Source: Cryptomeria japonica
Lineage: Eukaryota; Streptophyta; Pinopsida; Cupressales; Cupressaceae
Direction: 5' to 3'
NCBI RefSeq assembly: GCF_030272615.1
Contig: NC_081405.1
Coordinates: 25,438,272 to 25,498,271, forward strand
DNA length: 60,000 bases
Shown piece after piece: positions 57,591 to 60,000 of this stretch. Position 1 is the stretch's first letter. Each line of letters opens with the position of its first letter. The position numbers were made by a program, and so were the translations under genes. The notes beneath the pieces are model-generated. The model did not search any database. It saw only the letters and a list, made by a program, of their open reading frames with translations, and was not told the origin of the DNA.

Positions 57591-60000
57591 TGTGGCTGCT
57601 TAAGTCAAGACTTAAGGGTCGAGGGGCATGAGGAAGTAGTTGCTAGGATATTTTTTAACTTAGGATAGACTTAGATGACATCAGGACAATGTTTAACCGA
57701 TAAATATATTCAATCTCTAACACAAGGGGCTGGTTAACGAATGATTAAAGATACACAAAGTTATGACTAAGGACCCCACCAACCGGTTTAATCGATCAAC
57801 ACAAAATTAGAAGAAGGATAGGACTATTCTTAGGGTAAACATTTTCACTTAGGACTTAAGGCAAAATTTGGACAAACCCTAACCTTACAAGGGAGACAAA
57901 GAGAGTCATTTTAATAGAACCTAACAAATTTTGACAATCCTAACACTCCTAGTAGTAGAAATATCTATTATAAATAATCTAAATTTTCACATAAGGTTTT
58001 TAGAGATACTAGTCGATTCTTTTGTTTATGGTCATGACAATATATCCAGTAACTAATTTTAGGAAACTTGGGTTATATTGTATTCAACTCACATGACCTT
58101 GGTGTAATCATCATTTACTTTTTTAAGTACACTAGAGTTGGTATTAAATAGGCACCTATGAGATTTTGAGGCTTCAAGATAATCAAAACTATATGGTAGA
58201 GAAAAAATATAGCTTCATGACCCTACTGCCATAGTAAATGAATTTCTCTAATTGACTTGTGAAAAGTATTTTAGAGGATTTGGAATACCAATTGCAGACA
58301 CCCACTCTCATTTTTCATATCCTTTCTAACCCCCAATACCTAATTGTATTACATTAATTCAATTACCCACACTTGGGCACTAATATTGAAGCAATATACA
58401 CTAGGGCTTCACTTAGTGAACCTGGGTTATAGCACGTGCATTCATGGCATACTAAATAATCCTCATATTTTCAAAAAACATTTCCCTAAACTCCTTTTTT
58501 GTCACCCCCTCCAAATACACAACCCAAATTAAAAGATCCCCTATTTCACCAGATATTGTATTTTTCATACTCAAAATTAAAAACCCCCCTATTTTCACCT
58601 ATAGGCAATATATTGCACCCTAATTTTTGGGATATTAAACCCCCCAATATGAATGCACATGATATAACATTGCTTAGCCAGTGAAGCCCTCGTGGCAATA
58701 TATTAGGTCACATTTTAGTTATTTAAAAATATCCAATATTTATGCATGTGATATGATATTTATTTAAAATTAAATCCCTTGGGGATGTCATGGACCTCTT
58801 CAAGATCTTCACTTTTTAAGAAAAATGAACTCAATTGACTTGTCCAATCCAAAGTTATGGTTGCCACAATTAGGCTCCACATATTAGAAATGCAAGGGTA
58901 TCTAGAATGAATAAGGGAGTTGTGAGAAGGAATTGCACATGTTGAGCAAGAAATTCACTAGCCTATGACATGTCACCATACAAGTTGTAAAAGTAAAAAA
59001 TTCAACACCAATACTTGGGTGCATTTCAAAGGTTGCAAATGCATTTGATGATGACTTTACATCTCCCATTTTTAGGTGACCCAACTTTTGGAGGCCATAA
59101 ATCTTGATTCGAGACTCCAATTGATGAACCATTTGAATCACCAAAAATATTGTGAAGTGTTCTATTAAGTTGTAACTAGCTATGCCAATTACGACCACTT
59201 TTGAGCCTTAAAAATGCCTCTAAGGCCTTCAAACTGGACTTTGAAACTTTCAAAAATGAAAAATTTAATATCTTCAAATCCAAACATGATCTTGCAATCA
59301 AAATTTACTGGCATGCTTATTTAGCTAATACAAAGCTTTGGAGAAATTTTTTAACCAATTTATGCTCAAATGGAAGCTTACTATAAATAATGACCTTATG
59401 TAATTGCAAGGCCGAGACACCATTTTCTTAGCATTGTGTTGAGTAGTCATGGAGATTAGAAGCCATAAGATATTACTAGAGCCCCTTTCATCTCACATCC
59501 TAACAACTGCAACTCATCCTTTGATCTTAGATAGACTATTAATTTGGATCTCAAAAAGATATTTGGGATAGGTTAAAGGCTTTCAACACCTAAGTGGAGC
59601 GATAATGCAGGAATAATATATACCTTTGGCCACTTCTCTTCCAACCTAGAAAATGTGGAGAGGAATGTTAAAAAATTCCCAACCTCGAGAACATGTATTA
59701 GCCAATTCAAGTTTCATACACTCTATTATATTCATCCACCTCCGATCACTCTAAGGAGAATATGAAAGCTTATGATGTAGAAAATTATCCTTCACAAATT
59801 AGGCATGATATGCTCTAAATACCATGTTGGTTTTTAGAGGACAAAACAATAAAAATATAACTTGTTATTTCACTATATTTGCCTTTAACACAAATTACAT
59901 ATTTGTAGGATATTTATATTCTATATAACTGGGAACAACTCTAAATATATGAGTTTTTTTAACAACTCAAACAAACACACACTTGTACAACAAAATAATA
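57591..60000. other. Region without recognised features
   Basis: AT-rich. No frame longer than about 100 codons, no LTR, inverted repeat or RNA gene that I can support. The 98-codon minus-strand frame at 58902-59198 has no recognisable motif. Confidence 0.5.

Noticed and set aside
57099-57631. Several overlapping frames in both directions
   Set aside because: They arise from the GC-richer tandem repeat, whose units are free of stops by chance.
1-60000. tRNA, rRNA or snoRNA genes
   Set aside because: No cloverleaf-like segment, A/B box pair or rRNA motif was seen. The tRNA-like strings are priming sites of the LTR elements.

Overview
The window reads as AT-rich nuclear DNA from a land plant with a large, transposon-dominated genome. 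A gymnosperm is my guess from the style of the elements; nothing here proves it. I see no host single-copy gene, rRNA, tRNA or CRISPR array. Almost everything recognisable is decayed Ty1/copia-type LTR retrotransposon, mostly on the minus strand. The LTRs (0.8-1.7 kb) run TG...CA, with priming sites matching initiator tRNA-Met and purine tracts of the AAAGGGGGAGAT type. Names used below (El1 to El7, FB8, El10, Solo4, Solo9, HostL, HostR) are mine.

Left block (1-24444). An old element, HostL, carries an unrecognised protein reading frame on the minus strand (15019-15403 plus 20886-21596). Three insertions split HostL: El1 (905-14979), El3 (15404-20885, perfect CCTCT target duplication) and solo LTR Solo4 (22029-23254, perfect AATTG). 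El1 is itself interrupted inside its RNase H by El2 (3217-10466). El1, El2 and El3 carry gag, protease, integrase, RT and RNase H remnants with stops, frameshifts and deletions.

Middle (24445-30450). A small plus-strand LTR element, El10 (24445-26797), has about 400 bp LTRs and no pol genes. It is followed by about 2.3 kb with little content and by weak minus-strand coding remnants near 29.0-30.1 kb.

Right block (30191-57590). Four levels are nested here. El7 (38225-44891, minus, GTATC duplication) lies in El6 (30451-48077, plus, GGTAT duplication). El6 lies in copia element El5 (30191-30450 plus 48078-52530, minus), and El5 lies in HostR (minus-strand unknown reading frame, 52531-54977). 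El6 also holds FB8 (32716-35612), a foldback element with about 435 bp inverted ends and a roughly 1 kb tandem duplication inside. Solo9 (55339-56743) and a degenerate tandem array of about 86 bp units (about 56815-57590) follow. The last 2.4 kb shows nothing I can name.

The most interesting content is in El6 and El7. Both have LTRs, priming site, purine tract and a zinc-knuckle gag-like gene, but no protease, integrase, RT or RNase H. In the place of pol each carries a long unknown ORF, here called ORF2. The two ORF2 proteins are clearly homologous although the two families differ. In El7, ORF2 has a TATA-like box about 130 bp upstream of its ATG. The El7 gag closely resembles the gag of El3, an element that does carry pol remnants, which suggests mobilisation in trans.
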